Shown piece by piece: positions 18,410-26,170 of a stretch of DNA of 33,699 bases. Position 1 is the first letter of the stretch, and every line of letters begins with the position of its first letter. The notes beneath the pieces were generated by a model, which had not been told where the DNA came from, ran no database searches, and worked only from the letters and a program-made list of their open reading frames with translations. Origin of the DNA: JAKVAV01 sp964635965 (lineage in GTDB: Bacteria; Bacteroidota; Bacteroidia; Flavobacteriales_D; Cryomorphaceae). The DNA is taken from assembly GCA_964635965.1 (NCBI GenBank), contig CAZWQX010000027.1:1-33699 (forward strand), written 5' to 3'. A program made the position numbers and the translations under genes.

Positions 18410-18420
18410 GCTGAAGTAAA

Positions 18421-19110
18421 TTGAAGGTTGTTGATGTGATCATTCCTGCTTATAACGAGGAGGAATCAATTGGATTCGTGCTCAGGGATATTCCGAAGGA
18501 ATTGGTCAGGCAAATTATTGTTGCCAATAATAACAGTAATGACAATACGGCTATAGTGGCAGCCGAGAATGGAGCTGTGGTTGTTGAGCAACCCGAAAAA
18601 GGTTATGGAGCTGCTTGCTTAAAGGCTATTGATCGGTCTTTATCTACAAGTCCTAAACCCGATATTCTCGTTTTTTTGGATGGTGACTATTCTGATCACC
18701 CCGAGGAAATGTCGACTTTGCTCAAACCAATACTGAATGGAGAAGCAGAATTGGTCATTGGAAGCCGGTCTTTGGGAGCTCGGGAGAAAGGCTCAATGAT
18801 GCCCCAACAAATTTTCGGTAATTGGTTAGCCACGACTTTAATGAAGTTATTCTATTCAAAGTCTGAATTCAGCGATTTGGGGCCGTTTCGGGCAATTACC
18901 AGGAGCGCATACGAGAAAATTGGGATGATAGACAGAAACTTTGGCTGGACAGTCGAAATGCAAGTCAAAGCGTTAAAGAAAAAAATCTCCTCAGTCGAGG
19001 TTCCTGTGTCATATCGCCGTCGTAAAGGCATTTCAAAAGTTTCAGGAACGCTCAAAGGGAGTATTTTAGCTGGATATAAAATTATATACACCATTTTCAA
19101 GTATGCCTGA
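18421..19110 (+). CDS. Glycosyltransferase family 2, DPM1/DPG-synthase-like
   Basis: A 229-residue GT-A enzyme. Motifs are DVIIPAYNEEESIG (5-18), the metal-binding VFLDGDYSDH (DGD at about 88-90), GSRSLG and the C-terminal GWTVEMQVKAL and YRRRKGISKVSG typical of polyprenyl-phosphate sugar synthases. Such enzymes transfer a sugar from a nucleotide donor to polyprenyl phosphate on the cytoplasmic face, making a lipid-linked sugar donor. It has no membrane helices of its own. The start is TTG at 18421, 11 bases after the previous stop; no in-frame ATG precedes the conserved N-terminus. Its end overlaps the next gene by 8 bases, indicating translational coupling. Confidence 0.88.
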   Translation: MKVVDVIIPAYNEEESIGFVLRDIPKELVRQIIVANNNSNDNTAIVAAENGAVVVEQPEKGYGAACLKAIDRSLSTSPKPDILVFLDGDYSDHPEEMSTLLKPILNGEAELVIGSRSLGAREKGSMMPQQIFGNWLATTLMKLFYSKSEFSDLGPFRAITRSAYEKIGMIDRNFGWTVEMQVKALKKKISSVEVPVSYRRRKGISKVSGTLKGSILAGYKIIYTIFKYA

Positions 19111-20563
19111 CTGGGGGTGGATCGTCATTGGAGTTTATGGACTTGGCATGATTTTCATTTTTGCCTACAGCCTAATCCAGCTTTCTTTATTACTGAATTA
19201 TAAGAGGAGAAAGCCTGTAACTCGAAGGTTCGAATGGGAAGGGGAATATCCTTCTGTTTTGATTCAATTGCCCGTATTTAATGAGAGGTATGTGGTTGAG
19301 CGACTAATTGATGCGGCAGCAACAATTGAGTACCCAGGCGATAAGTTACGCATTGAACTTTTAGATGACAGCACCGACGATTCGTTCCAAATAGGTGCAG
19401 AAAGGGTTCGGTATTGGGCTGAAAAGGGAATTGATATTCATCATATACAAAGGCCCGAGCGAAAAGGGTTTAAGGCGGGTGCACTCCAATACAGTCTCGA
19501 TCGTAGTTCGGCACAGTTTATTGCCATATTTGATGCCGACTTTATTCCCGAAAAGGACTTTCTCCTGAAAGCGCTGAATCAATTTGACGATCCGAATCTT
19601 GGTATGGTCCAAACCCGTTGGGGGCATTTGAACCATGACTTCTCCTTGCTTACCAAGGTTCAGGCATTTGCACTCGATGCACACTTCACTGTAGAACAAA
19701 CCGGGAGAAATGAAGGGGGCCATTTCATCAATTTTAACGGAACTGCGGGAGTTTGGAGTCGAGATTGCATTTTAGATGCCGGAGGTTGGAGTGCGGATAC
19801 GCTTACTGAAGATCTGGATCTGAGTTATCGTGCACAGTTGGAAGGTTGGAAGTTCAAGTTTCTGGAAGAAGTGGTTTCTCCGGCAGAATTGCCGGCTGAG
19901 ATGAATGCTTTAAAGAACCAGCAATACCGTTGGAATAAAGGAGCGGCTGAGTGTGCGGTTAAGCATCTTGGAACTGTGTTTAGAGCTGTAAGCGTCCCTT
20001 TTTCGACAAAGATTCATGCGCTATTTCACTTGATGAACTCGTCCATTTTCATATGGATTGTGGTCTGCGCCGTCATGTCACTTCCTTTGATTGTTCTCAA
20101 AAATGAGGTTGAAGGATATGAGCTTCTTTTTGCTTCAGGAGGACTCTTGCTTTTCAGTTTTGTTGTGCTGGCCCTCTTTTACTATACTGCTTACATCCGA
20201 ATTGGAAAGGGTTCGAAGAGGAGGTTTATTTGGTTATACCCGGCATTTTTGAGTCTGTCAATGGGGATGAGTCTTCATAACGCCCGAGCTGTTCTTTTAG
20301 GCTATTTTGGAAAGAAAACTCCTTTTGTGCGCACACCCAAATGGAACTTAGTTGGGAATACCGGTAGCTGGCGAAACAAAAAATACAGTGATCAACGGAT
20401 TCCTTTTATTTCCTGGTTAGAAGGGCTTTTGGGATTATATTTTCTCTTGGCACTTTTTGTTGGTTTTAGACTGGGGGAATGGGGGTTTATTCCGCTTCAT
20501 GCAATGCTCGTGTTTGGATTCTTCGCTGTTTTCCATTTTTCGGTTAAACACGCTTTGCGTTAA
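19103..20563 (+). CDS. Cellulose-synthase-like membrane glycosyltransferase (GT2)
   Basis: A 486-residue membrane GT2. One helix (about 5-27) precedes the catalytic domain, which shows LLDDSTDD (first Asp pair), GFKAGALQYSLD, FDADFIPE (DxD), TEDLDLSYR (TED) and QQYRWNKG (QxxRW). Four further helices follow (about 315-335, 343-368, 440-465, 465-485). This D, DxD, TED, QxxRW set defines processive and ceramide-glucosyltransferase-like GT2 enzymes that add sugars to a lipid or polymer. It lacks a PilZ domain, and no BcsB, BcsC or other cellulose export gene is nearby, so cellulose synthesis is unlikely. It overlaps the genes on both sides (8 bases and 1 base), placing it at the centre of the operon. 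Confidence 0.9.
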   Translation: MPDWGWIVIGVYGLGMIFIFAYSLIQLSLLLNYKRRKPVTRRFEWEGEYPSVLIQLPVFNERYVVERLIDAAATIEYPGDKLRIELLDDSTDDSFQIGAERVRYWAEKGIDIHHIQRPERKGFKAGALQYSLDRSSAQFIAIFDADFIPEKDFLLKALNQFDDPNLGMVQTRWGHLNHDFSLLTKVQAFALDAHFTVEQTGRNEGGHFINFNGTAGVWSRDCILDAGGWSADTLTEDLDLSYRAQLEGWKFKFLEEVVSPAELPAEMNALKNQQYRWNKGAAECAVKHLGTVFRAVSVPFSTKIHALFHLMNSSIFIWIVVCAVMSLPLIVLKNEVEGYELLFASGGLLLFSFVVLALFYYTAYIRIGKGSKRRFIWLYPAFLSLSMGMSLHNARAVLLGYFGKKTPFVRTPKWNLVGNTGSWRNKKYSDQRIPFISWLEGLLGLYFLLALFVGFRLGEWGFIPLHAMLVFGFFAVFHFSVKHALR

Positions 20564-21813
20564 TGAAAGGCAGGCTGGCAACTATTGTCCTAGTAGCCAT
20601 TTATCTCTTTGGGATAACACTCACATCTTTTACACCCAGGTCAGAGCCTGATCTGCTGTTTATAAGCGTTTTTCTTGCATTTGTTCCTTGGTTTTTTTGG
20701 TTAAAGGAGAATATTAATGTTACGATTCTGATCCTCACCGCGCTTATTGGTAGATTGGTGTTTTTTCTGGAGTTACCGCTTTTAAGCGACGATTTTTATC
20801 GCTTTATCTGGGACGGTAGCCTTCTGTTGGATGGTGTAAATCCCATTGGAAAAATTCCGTCTCAAACAGATTTTATTGGTCCGGCAGCTCAGGAATTATT
20901 GGATAATATGAATTCGGCAGATTATCCCTCTGTTTATCCTCCTCTTCATCAACTTGGAATGGCAATTGGTGCCGCTTTTTCGGGATTGCTGCACCAAGTA
21001 AATGGTATTCGCTTGTTTATTCTTTTGATGGAGCTCGGAGGAGCTTTATACTTCTTTCGTCGAGATAAGCGGTTGTTTGGATTGTATGCTCTCTATTTGG
21101 TCAATCCGCTGGTAATCGTTGAAGGACTGGGCAATGTGCATTTTGAAGCGGCTCTGTTGCCGCTGGTTGCTGTATCAGTTCATCAGGCTGGAAATTCGCA
21201 CGTAACGGGTTCGGGAATAAGTTTAGCCATGTCAATATTGGTTAAGCTCAATCCACTGATGTTTTTTCCTGCCTTTTATAGGAACGAAAGAGGAATTAAA
21301 ATTGTGGCTACTGCTGCTGTACTCGTCGTTATTTGTTTTCTGCCATTCTGGAATGGTCTGATGCAGGTGTTTGAAGGATTTGATCTTTATTTCCGAAAGT
21401 TTGAATTCAATGCTTCTCTCTATTATTTGGTGGCTGAAATATGTACATCAATTTTGGGTTATAACCCAATAAGCGCGGTCGGACCGATGTTCGGACTTAC
21501 ATCACTCCTCCTAATTTGTTTGGTTGCCTTCCTCAAAATCGAACTGTCTGAAAAGGTGTTGATTTCCTATCTGATTTTTTTCATTTTCTCTACAACCGTA
21601 CATCCCTGGTATATAATTCCCCTTATTTGGTTTAGCATACTCACAAGGCGAAATGCGCTAACTATTTGGTCTTTCTCGGTTTTCTTTTCCTACACACATT
21701 ATTACGATACATTATCTCCTAAATATGCTTGGATAACAGTTGAGTATGCTTTATTACTTATAGCAATAATTTATGAGTATCGGAGGAGGCCTATTCAGTT
21801 GTTCCGAGGGTGA
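20563..21813 (+). CDS. GT-C type polyprenyl-sugar-dependent mannosyltransferase-like protein
   Basis: A 416-residue protein with roughly ten membrane helices. In the first extracytoplasmic loop it has LLSDDFYRFIWDG, the double-aspartate motif typical of GT-C enzymes such as MptA/MptB, followed by a conserved YPSVYPPLHQ block. GT-C enzymes use polyprenyl-phosphate sugars as donors on the outer face of the inner membrane. This suits the DPM1-like gene two positions upstream, which would make such a donor. Its ATG overlaps the previous stop (TAATG). Its 3' end overlaps the convergent xerD by 19 bases. The sugar and acceptor are unknown. Confidence 0.82.
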   Translation: MKGRLATIVLVAIYLFGITLTSFTPRSEPDLLFISVFLAFVPWFFWLKENINVTILILTALIGRLVFFLELPLLSDDFYRFIWDGSLLLDGVNPIGKIPSQTDFIGPAAQELLDNMNSADYPSVYPPLHQLGMAIGAAFSGLLHQVNGIRLFILLMELGGALYFFRRDKRLFGLYALYLVNPLVIVEGLGNVHFEAALLPLVAVSVHQAGNSHVTGSGISLAMSILVKLNPLMFFPAFYRNERGIKIVATAAVLVVICFLPFWNGLMQVFEGFDLYFRKFEFNASLYYLVAEICTSILGYNPISAVGPMFGLTSLLLICLVAFLKIELSEKVLISYLIFFIFSTTVHPWYIIPLIWFSILTRRNALTIWSFSVFFSYTHYYDTLSPKYAWITVEYALLLIAIIYEYRRRPIQLFRG

Positions 21814-22694
21814 TAAAGAAGTATCGTATCTCTCAAATAAGTACGATCGAGATGCGTGTAAATTTCGGTCGTGGTGATACTTTCATGACCTAGCATTTCT
21901 TGAACAGCTCGAAGATCTGCCCCATTTTCAACCAAGTGAGTTGCGAAGCTATGACGGAACGTGTGGGGACTTATATTTTTTGAGATTCCCGCATTTGCTG
22001 CTGCTTCCTTTACAATATTGAATACCATCACTCTGCTTAGACCGGAACCTCGGCGATTAAGAAAAAGTGTATCTGAATATTCTTTGGAAACATTGATGTG
22101 ATTTCGAATTTCATCTCGATAAATCCCAATGTACTTCAAGGCATCTTTTCCAATTGGCACCAATCTTTCCTTATCTCCTTTTCCGATTACACGCACAAAG
22201 CCTTGTTCTCGGTATATATTGGAGATTTTAAGTCCCACAACTTCACTTACCCGAAGACCTGAGGCGTAGAGTGTTTCTAGAATTGCCCTGTTTCGTGTAC
22301 CATGTGGAGTGCTCAGGTCAATGGATTCAAGAATTTTGTCGATCTCCTCTCTTCCCAACGTGTCCGGAAGTTTCTGAGGCAACCTCGGTGTTTCGAGTAG
22401 TTCTGACGGGTCGTCTGATCTAAGGTCCTCCATGATGAGGTACCTGAAAAAGGCCCGAACGCCTGAAATTAGTCTTGCTCTGCTTCTTGGGTTGGAAACT
22501 TCTCGAGACAAGTGGTGCACAAATTCAGCGAGGTCGTTGTATTCGATTTTAAGGGGGCTCTTTTTTGAGTACTCTTGAAAATAATCACTCAACCTACTCA
22601 CATCGCGTTTGTAAGCGTCGATACTGTTTTTGCTTAACCCTTTCTCCAGGCGCAAATACGTTTCAAAACCTCGATTGAGTGATTTCCAATCCAT
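21795..22694 (-). CDS. xerD: Site-specific tyrosine recombinase XerD
   Basis: A 299-residue tyrosine recombinase that resolves chromosome dimers at dif with its XerC partner, activated by FtsK. An N-terminal SAM-like core-binding domain (about 5-90) precedes the catalytic domain with all six conserved residues: Arg148 (ASGLRVSEV), Lys172 (GKGDKERLVP), His244 and Arg247 (HTFRHSFATHL), His270 (LGHESI) and the nucleophile Tyr279 (TEIYTH). The length is standard. Its location next to aroQ, divergently, looks like ordinary housekeeping order rather than a mobile element. The 3' end overlaps the convergent GT-C gene by 19 bases. Confidence 0.93.
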   Translation of the reverse strand: MDWKSLNRGFETYLRLEKGLSKNSIDAYKRDVSRLSDYFQEYSKKSPLKIEYNDLAEFVHHLSREVSNPRSRARLISGVRAFFRYLIMEDLRSDDPSELLETPRLPQKLPDTLGREEIDKILESIDLSTPHGTRNRAILETLYASGLRVSEVVGLKISNIYREQGFVRVIGKGDKERLVPIGKDALKYIGIYRDEIRNHINVSKEYSDTLFLNRRGSGLSRVMVFNIVKEAAANAGISKNISPHTFRHSFATHLVENGADLRAVQEMLGHESITTTEIYTHLDRTYLRDTILLYHPRNN

Positions 22695-22710
22695 AATAAA
22701 TCGTTCTCAG

Positions 22711-22718
22711 TAAATTTG
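22711..22718 (+). promoter_or_regulatory. Candidate -7 box for aroQ
   Basis: TAAATTTG matches the Bacteroidota -7 pattern TAnnTTTG exactly and lies 22 bases upstream of the TTG start of aroQ. No good TTTG is found at the expected upstream distance, so only the -7 part is supported. Confidence 0.35.
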
Positions 22719-22740
22719 GCTTAAATAAAACGCCATTCGA

Positions 22741-23160
22741 TTGAAGCGAATTATAATTATCAACGGACCCAACTTGAATCTACTGGGAAAGAGAGAGCCC
22801 TTGCTATATGGTTCTGAAAGCTTTGAAGAGTATTTTGGAAAGCTGAAGGAAATTTTTTCTGAGGCGGACTTGAGCTATAAACAGGTAAATGAAGAGGGAG
22901 AATTAGTTGAAGCCATTCACGGTGGAGCAGATTTCGATGCGGTTGTTTTAAATCCCGCAGCCTTTACTCATACATCTATTGCAGTGGGGGATGCCGTAGC
23001 AGCTATTCAAGTGCCTGTTATTGAGGTGCATATTTCAAATGTGTTCTCCAGAGAAGTTTATCGACATCATTCCTTTGTTAGTAAATACGCCTCAGCAGTT
23101 GTGGTTGGGGCAGGTCTGGATGGGTACAGAATGGCGATTGATCACGCATTGCGCCTCTGA
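22741..23160 (+). CDS. aroQ: Type II 3-dehydroquinate dehydratase
   Basis: A 139-residue cytosolic enzyme of the shikimate pathway that converts 3-dehydroquinate to 3-dehydroshikimate by anti elimination. Visible are the N-terminal INGPNLNLLGKREPLLYG with the flexible-loop Arg18 and catalytic Tyr23, the NPAAFTHTS motif (Asn71) and EVHISN with the general-acid His97. The length is typical for the dodecameric type II family. The start is TTG at 22741, because the conserved N-terminus begins there and no ATG lies just upstream. Its 3' end overlaps the convergent GT2 gene by 19 bases. Confidence 0.93.
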   Translation: MKRIIIINGPNLNLLGKREPLLYGSESFEEYFGKLKEIFSEADLSYKQVNEEGELVEAIHGGADFDAVVLNPAAFTHTSIAVGDAVAAIQVPVIEVHISNVFSREVYRHHSFVSKYASAVVVGAGLDGYRMAIDHALRL

Positions 23161-24194
23161 CGAACGAACAAGTTCGAGGCCAGGGCGCCAAATACTTTCT
23201 TTTTGTCTTTAAAGAAGTCTTGAGTTATACTTCCTCGATAGAGGCCTGTTTTATTGATTTCCTGTGAATCAGCCTTGAGAGTCGATCGTTCTTTTAACAA
23301 CCTCGAAAGGTTGGCGTAGAAATATAAGTGGGCTTTGATCACGGCAAAAAAGTGCGCAGGTCCTGAAGTCAGAAGCATGTAAAATGCCGCTGCGCCATCG
23401 AATACCATTCTTTTGAAGATCCGCTTCACAATCCCGTTTCGGTAATCATTTCTGACCAGAATAGCCAGGTTATTCCTGAAATTGAGGTAGGTTTTTCGTG
23501 GGTTTTGTGCCGATAAAGTCCCACCTCCCAAATGATAAACGGTGGATTGAGGCAGGCAGTAAATACGGTGTCCTTGGTTTTTTAACCTCCAACAGAGATC
23601 GATTTCTTCCATATGGGCAAATAGGGTTTCGTCGAAACCTCCGATTGAATGGAAGTTGTGCGATCTAATCATCAAACAAGCTCCCGATGCCCAGAATACT
23701 TCCCGTTCGTCGTTATGCTGACCAATATCGCGTTCGCAATTATCGAATATTCTTCCTCGACAAAACGGGTATCCGTTTTTATCAATAAATCCACCCGCCG
23801 CCCCTGCGTATTCAAACTTATCTTTTTCCAAGTAAGCGTTTATTTTAGGCTGGCACGCCGTAATAAGCTTGTCTTGAGTCATTTTTTCAATAAGCGGTTC
23901 GAGCCAATTTTCAGACACCTCCACATCGCTGTTTAGCAGTACGTAGAGTTCCGCATCAACTTCATTGAGGGCATGATTGTAGCCACCGGCAAACCCATAA
24001 TTCTTTGAAAGAGATATGATTTTGACTGTAGGGTATGTTTCTTTCAGGAATTCAAGAGAATCGTCGGTACTCGCATTGTCCGCAACAACTATTTCTGCTT
24101 TTGCAGAATTGAACTTTACAACAGAAGGCAGGAAACGGCGAAGGTGTTCTTTACCGTTGTAGTTGAGAATGACAATGGCCGTTTTCAAAGGCAA
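23142..24194 (-). CDS. Glycosyltransferase family 2, rhamnosyltransferase-like
   Basis: A 350-residue GT-A enzyme. It shows AIVILNYNGKEHL (5-17), ADNASTDDSLEF (38-49), LLNSDVEVSENW (about 85-96, with the metal-binding SDV) and GGFDETLFAHMEEIDLCWR (about 193-211, the acidic ED-type catalytic region). The C-terminal 120 residues (from TYLNFRNNLAIL) resemble the tail of WcaA/rhamnosyltransferase-like enzymes and may be membrane-associated. It should add a sugar to a surface polysaccharide or lipid precursor at the inner membrane. It is downstream of the GWxTD gene on the same strand with a 13-base gap, so the two are probably cotranscribed. The donor sugar is unknown. Confidence 0.87.
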   Translation of the reverse strand: MPLKTAIVILNYNGKEHLRRFLPSVVKFNSAKAEIVVADNASTDDSLEFLKETYPTVKIISLSKNYGFAGGYNHALNEVDAELYVLLNSDVEVSENWLEPLIEKMTQDKLITACQPKINAYLEKDKFEYAGAAGGFIDKNGYPFCRGRIFDNCERDIGQHNDEREVFWASGACLMIRSHNFHSIGGFDETLFAHMEEIDLCWRLKNQGHRIYCLPQSTVYHLGGGTLSAQNPRKTYLNFRNNLAILVRNDYRNGIVKRIFKRMVFDGAAAFYMLLTSGPAHFFAVIKAHLYFYANLSRLLKERSTLKADSQEINKTGLYRGSITQDFFKDKKKVFGALASNLFVRQRRNA

Positions 24195-24207
24195 AAAGAA
24201 GCCTAAG

Positions 24208-25692
24208 TTAGCGTGGATTATTGAAATAATCGTCTACTCGGCCACCAAAGTGTTGTCTGCCCTGATCCCTGTCAACATTGTTCATAGGCGTATTCCTTTG
24301 TTCCAGGAGGAGCCTCCACTGAGGATTCTGAATCTCACCTCGAATTCCCTCTGAATGAAGAAGCTCATAATCAACAGCCATCAAAGTGGGGTCATAGAAT
24401 ACAAATCTGACGTTATTGAACTGACCTGTTTTGTAGTAGCGCCAGATTTGATAGGGGTAGGAGGAGGGTTCATTCGCTCGGTCTGTTATGTCATTTGGTG
24501 CCCCGTACTGTAGATATATCCTTCCACGATCCGTTTCAAAACCTCGTTTGTTCTGAGTGCCAAATTCTTCTTCAACAAAATCAACCTTTTCTTTATAAGC
24601 TAGCCAGGCGTTTTCTCCATTTCCCGATTGACGACTCTCCCAAAAAGCGTACATGAATCTGCGCATATATTTGAGTTCAGAGTTCTCAAATTCCCTGAAG
24701 CTATTGTCAAGCATTCCTTTTTCTTGACCGGTCGCAATAGGTCTCAATGAGTGCACATAGTCGTAAATGGAAGCTTTGGTGTCGAATGTGCTAACCCAGG
24801 TGGCCTCAATACTTTCGTCTTCCATTAAGCTGAGCACATCTACTGATTGTCTCTTCTCGCGCTTCACGGGGTGTGTAGCTTGGGCAATCAATTCGTTTGA
24901 ACGGCTTCTCACCTCAACTATCAGGTTGTAATGTCCCGATTTCACATCAGCCAAGGGCAGAGTGGTTAGAATGGGGGACACTTCGGCCGTCGAACGTCGA
25001 AGAAACTTACGGGTACTGTTAATTGCATGGTTGCTATCGGCATCTGCCAAATAAGCGGTGAATAAAAACTTTTCTTCTTCACCTAAATCTTTCACCGTAC
25101 CATAGATTTCCGTGTACAATACCAAATCCGACATTTCCGCACGAAGTATGGAGTCTGAAACCATTGGCAGCAGGTCATAGCCTGATTTAGAAAGCGGACC
25201 TGGCTCGGTCGTTTTCTTGTAAGCCGATACCAGTTCGATATCCGAAAAGAACGTCTCATTCGGTATTTCAGGTACGTTGATGGCCACTGTCGCCGAAGTG
25301 GTAGATGATTCTTCAGGAGCATTTAGATCCTTGAGCTCTATTTCCACATCGTAATTACCCGATGGAACGGCAAAACGCTGCACATCGATGAAATCCACAA
25401 TGTAGCCTTGCGTCATTTCAGGAGACTTCAGCGTCTTTTTATCGTAAGTAATGATTTCACCCCCTCTCTTGAAAATCACGGTAAGCTCAACTTCGCCGAC
25501 TAGAATACCGGGTCTTTCTGCATGCTCGAGAAGGGTAATGGATTTTCCGTATATATCGAAATAGGTTTCGACCAGTGGGCCTTTGCCAGGTACGTAAAAA
25601 ACCTTGTGATTAAATACGGCAAAGGGAACGGAATAGGCCTGAATTGCCGAAAAAAGGAATAGAGTGAAAAATATTTTAAGCGCGCCTCTCAT
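24208..25692 (-). CDS. GWxTD domain-like exported protein
   Basis: About 494 residues from the ATG at 25692; the frame is open 26 codons further, but the signal peptide (MRGALKIFFTLFLFSAIQAYS) starts here. The central region is beta-rich. The C-terminal 130 residues carry the block GFETDRGRIYLQYGAPNDI (384-402), followed by YQIWRYY and FYDPTLMAVDYELLHSEG, which is the arrangement of the GWxTD domain family of Bacteroidota and Acidobacteria. The signature Gly-Trp is Gly-Phe here. Function of the family is not established; it is expected in the periplasm or at the envelope. It is upstream of the GT2 gene on the same strand. Confidence 0.82.
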   Translation of the reverse strand: MRGALKIFFTLFLFSAIQAYSVPFAVFNHKVFYVPGKGPLVETYFDIYGKSITLLEHAERPGILVGEVELTVIFKRGGEIITYDKKTLKSPEMTQGYIVDFIDVQRFAVPSGNYDVEIELKDLNAPEESSTTSATVAINVPEIPNETFFSDIELVSAYKKTTEPGPLSKSGYDLLPMVSDSILRAEMSDLVLYTEIYGTVKDLGEEEKFLFTAYLADADSNHAINSTRKFLRRSTAEVSPILTTLPLADVKSGHYNLIVEVRSRSNELIAQATHPVKREKRQSVDVLSLMEDESIEATWVSTFDTKASIYDYVHSLRPIATGQEKGMLDNSFREFENSELKYMRRFMYAFWESRQSGNGENAWLAYKEKVDFVEEEFGTQNKRGFETDRGRIYLQYGAPNDITDRANEPSSYPYQIWRYYKTGQFNNVRFVFYDPTLMAVDYELLHSEGIRGEIQNPQWRLLLEQRNTPMNNVDRDQGRQHFGGRVDDYFNNPR

Positions 25693-25776
25693 GTTCTTTA
25701 ACGTTCTAACAGATAAAGTTACGGAATTGTGAATTGAGGAATAAACCAAAATTATACCATTAATTGACATCTCAGT

Positions 25777-25806
25777 TTTGCGAAATGTTCAAAAGGATTA
25801 CTTTTG
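25777..25806 (+). promoter_or_regulatory. tRNA-Ser promoter (TTTG-N18-TACTTTTG)
   Basis: TTTG at 25777-25780 and TACTTTTG at 25799-25806 with an 18-base spacer match the Bacteroidota housekeeping promoter exactly. The mature tRNA begins 5 bases after the -7 box, so the transcript has almost no leader. Confidence 0.78.
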
Positions 25807-25810
25807 CGGC

Positions 25811-25896
<86 letters not shown>

Positions 25897-25900
25897 ATCG

Positions 25901-26025
25901 ACCGAAAACCCACCGCAAGCGCAGCCTTGCGGTGGGTTTTTTGCTTCAGGATGCTCGAGCTCGCTCGAAAGCATCCTGAAGCAAAAAACCCATGCATCGC
26001 ATGAAATGCGATGTGGGTTTTCGGT
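25901..26025. repeat. Nested inverted-repeat module directly after tRNA-Ser
   Basis: A 125-base block built from stacked palindromes. The outer arms ACCGAAAACCCA (25901-25912) and TGGGTTTTCGGT (26014-26025) pair perfectly over 12 bases. Inside are a 15-bp stem (25905-25919 with 25926-25940), a 23-bp stem (25933-25955 with 25970-25992, with a small inner CGAG/CTCG stem) and an 8-bp stem CATCGCAT/ATGCGATG (25995-26002 with 26006-26013). The same short AAAACCCA/TGGGTTTT segments serve several stems, so the stems cannot all form at once. Confidence 0.9.
25905..25942 (+). terminator. Intrinsic terminator of tRNA-Ser
   Basis: A perfect 15-bp stem (AAAACCCACCGCAAG with CTTGCGGTGGGTTTT) with loop CGCAGC, ending in six T (25937-25942), begins 10 bases after the tRNA. 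It is a strong factor-independent terminator, and its arms are shared with the larger nested palindrome. Confidence 0.85.
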
Positions 26026-26075
26026 CAATGCAGGTTCCCCACAGGGATGATCCGCAGGAGGCGGATCAATCCCAA
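26016..26075 (+). repeat. Structured 60-base repeat, copy 1
   Basis: This begins GGTTTTCGGTCAATG and ends GCGGATCAATCCCAA. It contains CCCCACAGGG and a hairpin GATCCGC-AGGAG-GCGGATC. It matches copy 2 (26165-26224) at 54 of 60 positions; four of the six differences lie in the hairpin loop. The similarity continues upstream, since CGAGCTCGCTCG at 25956 matches CGAGCTTGCTCG at 26106. Confidence 0.9.
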
Positions 26076-26135
26076 GCAGAATTAATTCAGAATTGGCAAT
26101 TTACCCGAGCTTGCTCGCTAATTCGGATAAAGCAA

Positions 26136-26170
26136 AAAACCTATATTCAGGCATGGCCTGAACTGGTTTT
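26136..26170. repeat. Hairpin with conserved outer and divergent inner stem
   Basis: AAAACC (26136-26141) pairs with GGTTTT (26165-26170), enclosing a perfect inner stem TTCAGGC/GCCTGAA (26146-26152 with 26156-26162) and loop ATG. The corresponding place in the first unit (25985-26021) has the same outer pairs but an unrelated inner stem, CATCGCAT/ATGCGATG. Confidence 0.8.

Noticed and set aside
19103..20563. Cellulose synthesis operon
   Set aside because: The GT2 has the processive motifs but no PilZ domain, and no bcsB, bcsC or bcsZ-like gene is present.
21795..22694. Tyrosine recombinase as sign of an integrated mobile element
   Set aside because: Length, motifs and the neighbour aroQ fit housekeeping xerD; no attachment repeats were seen.
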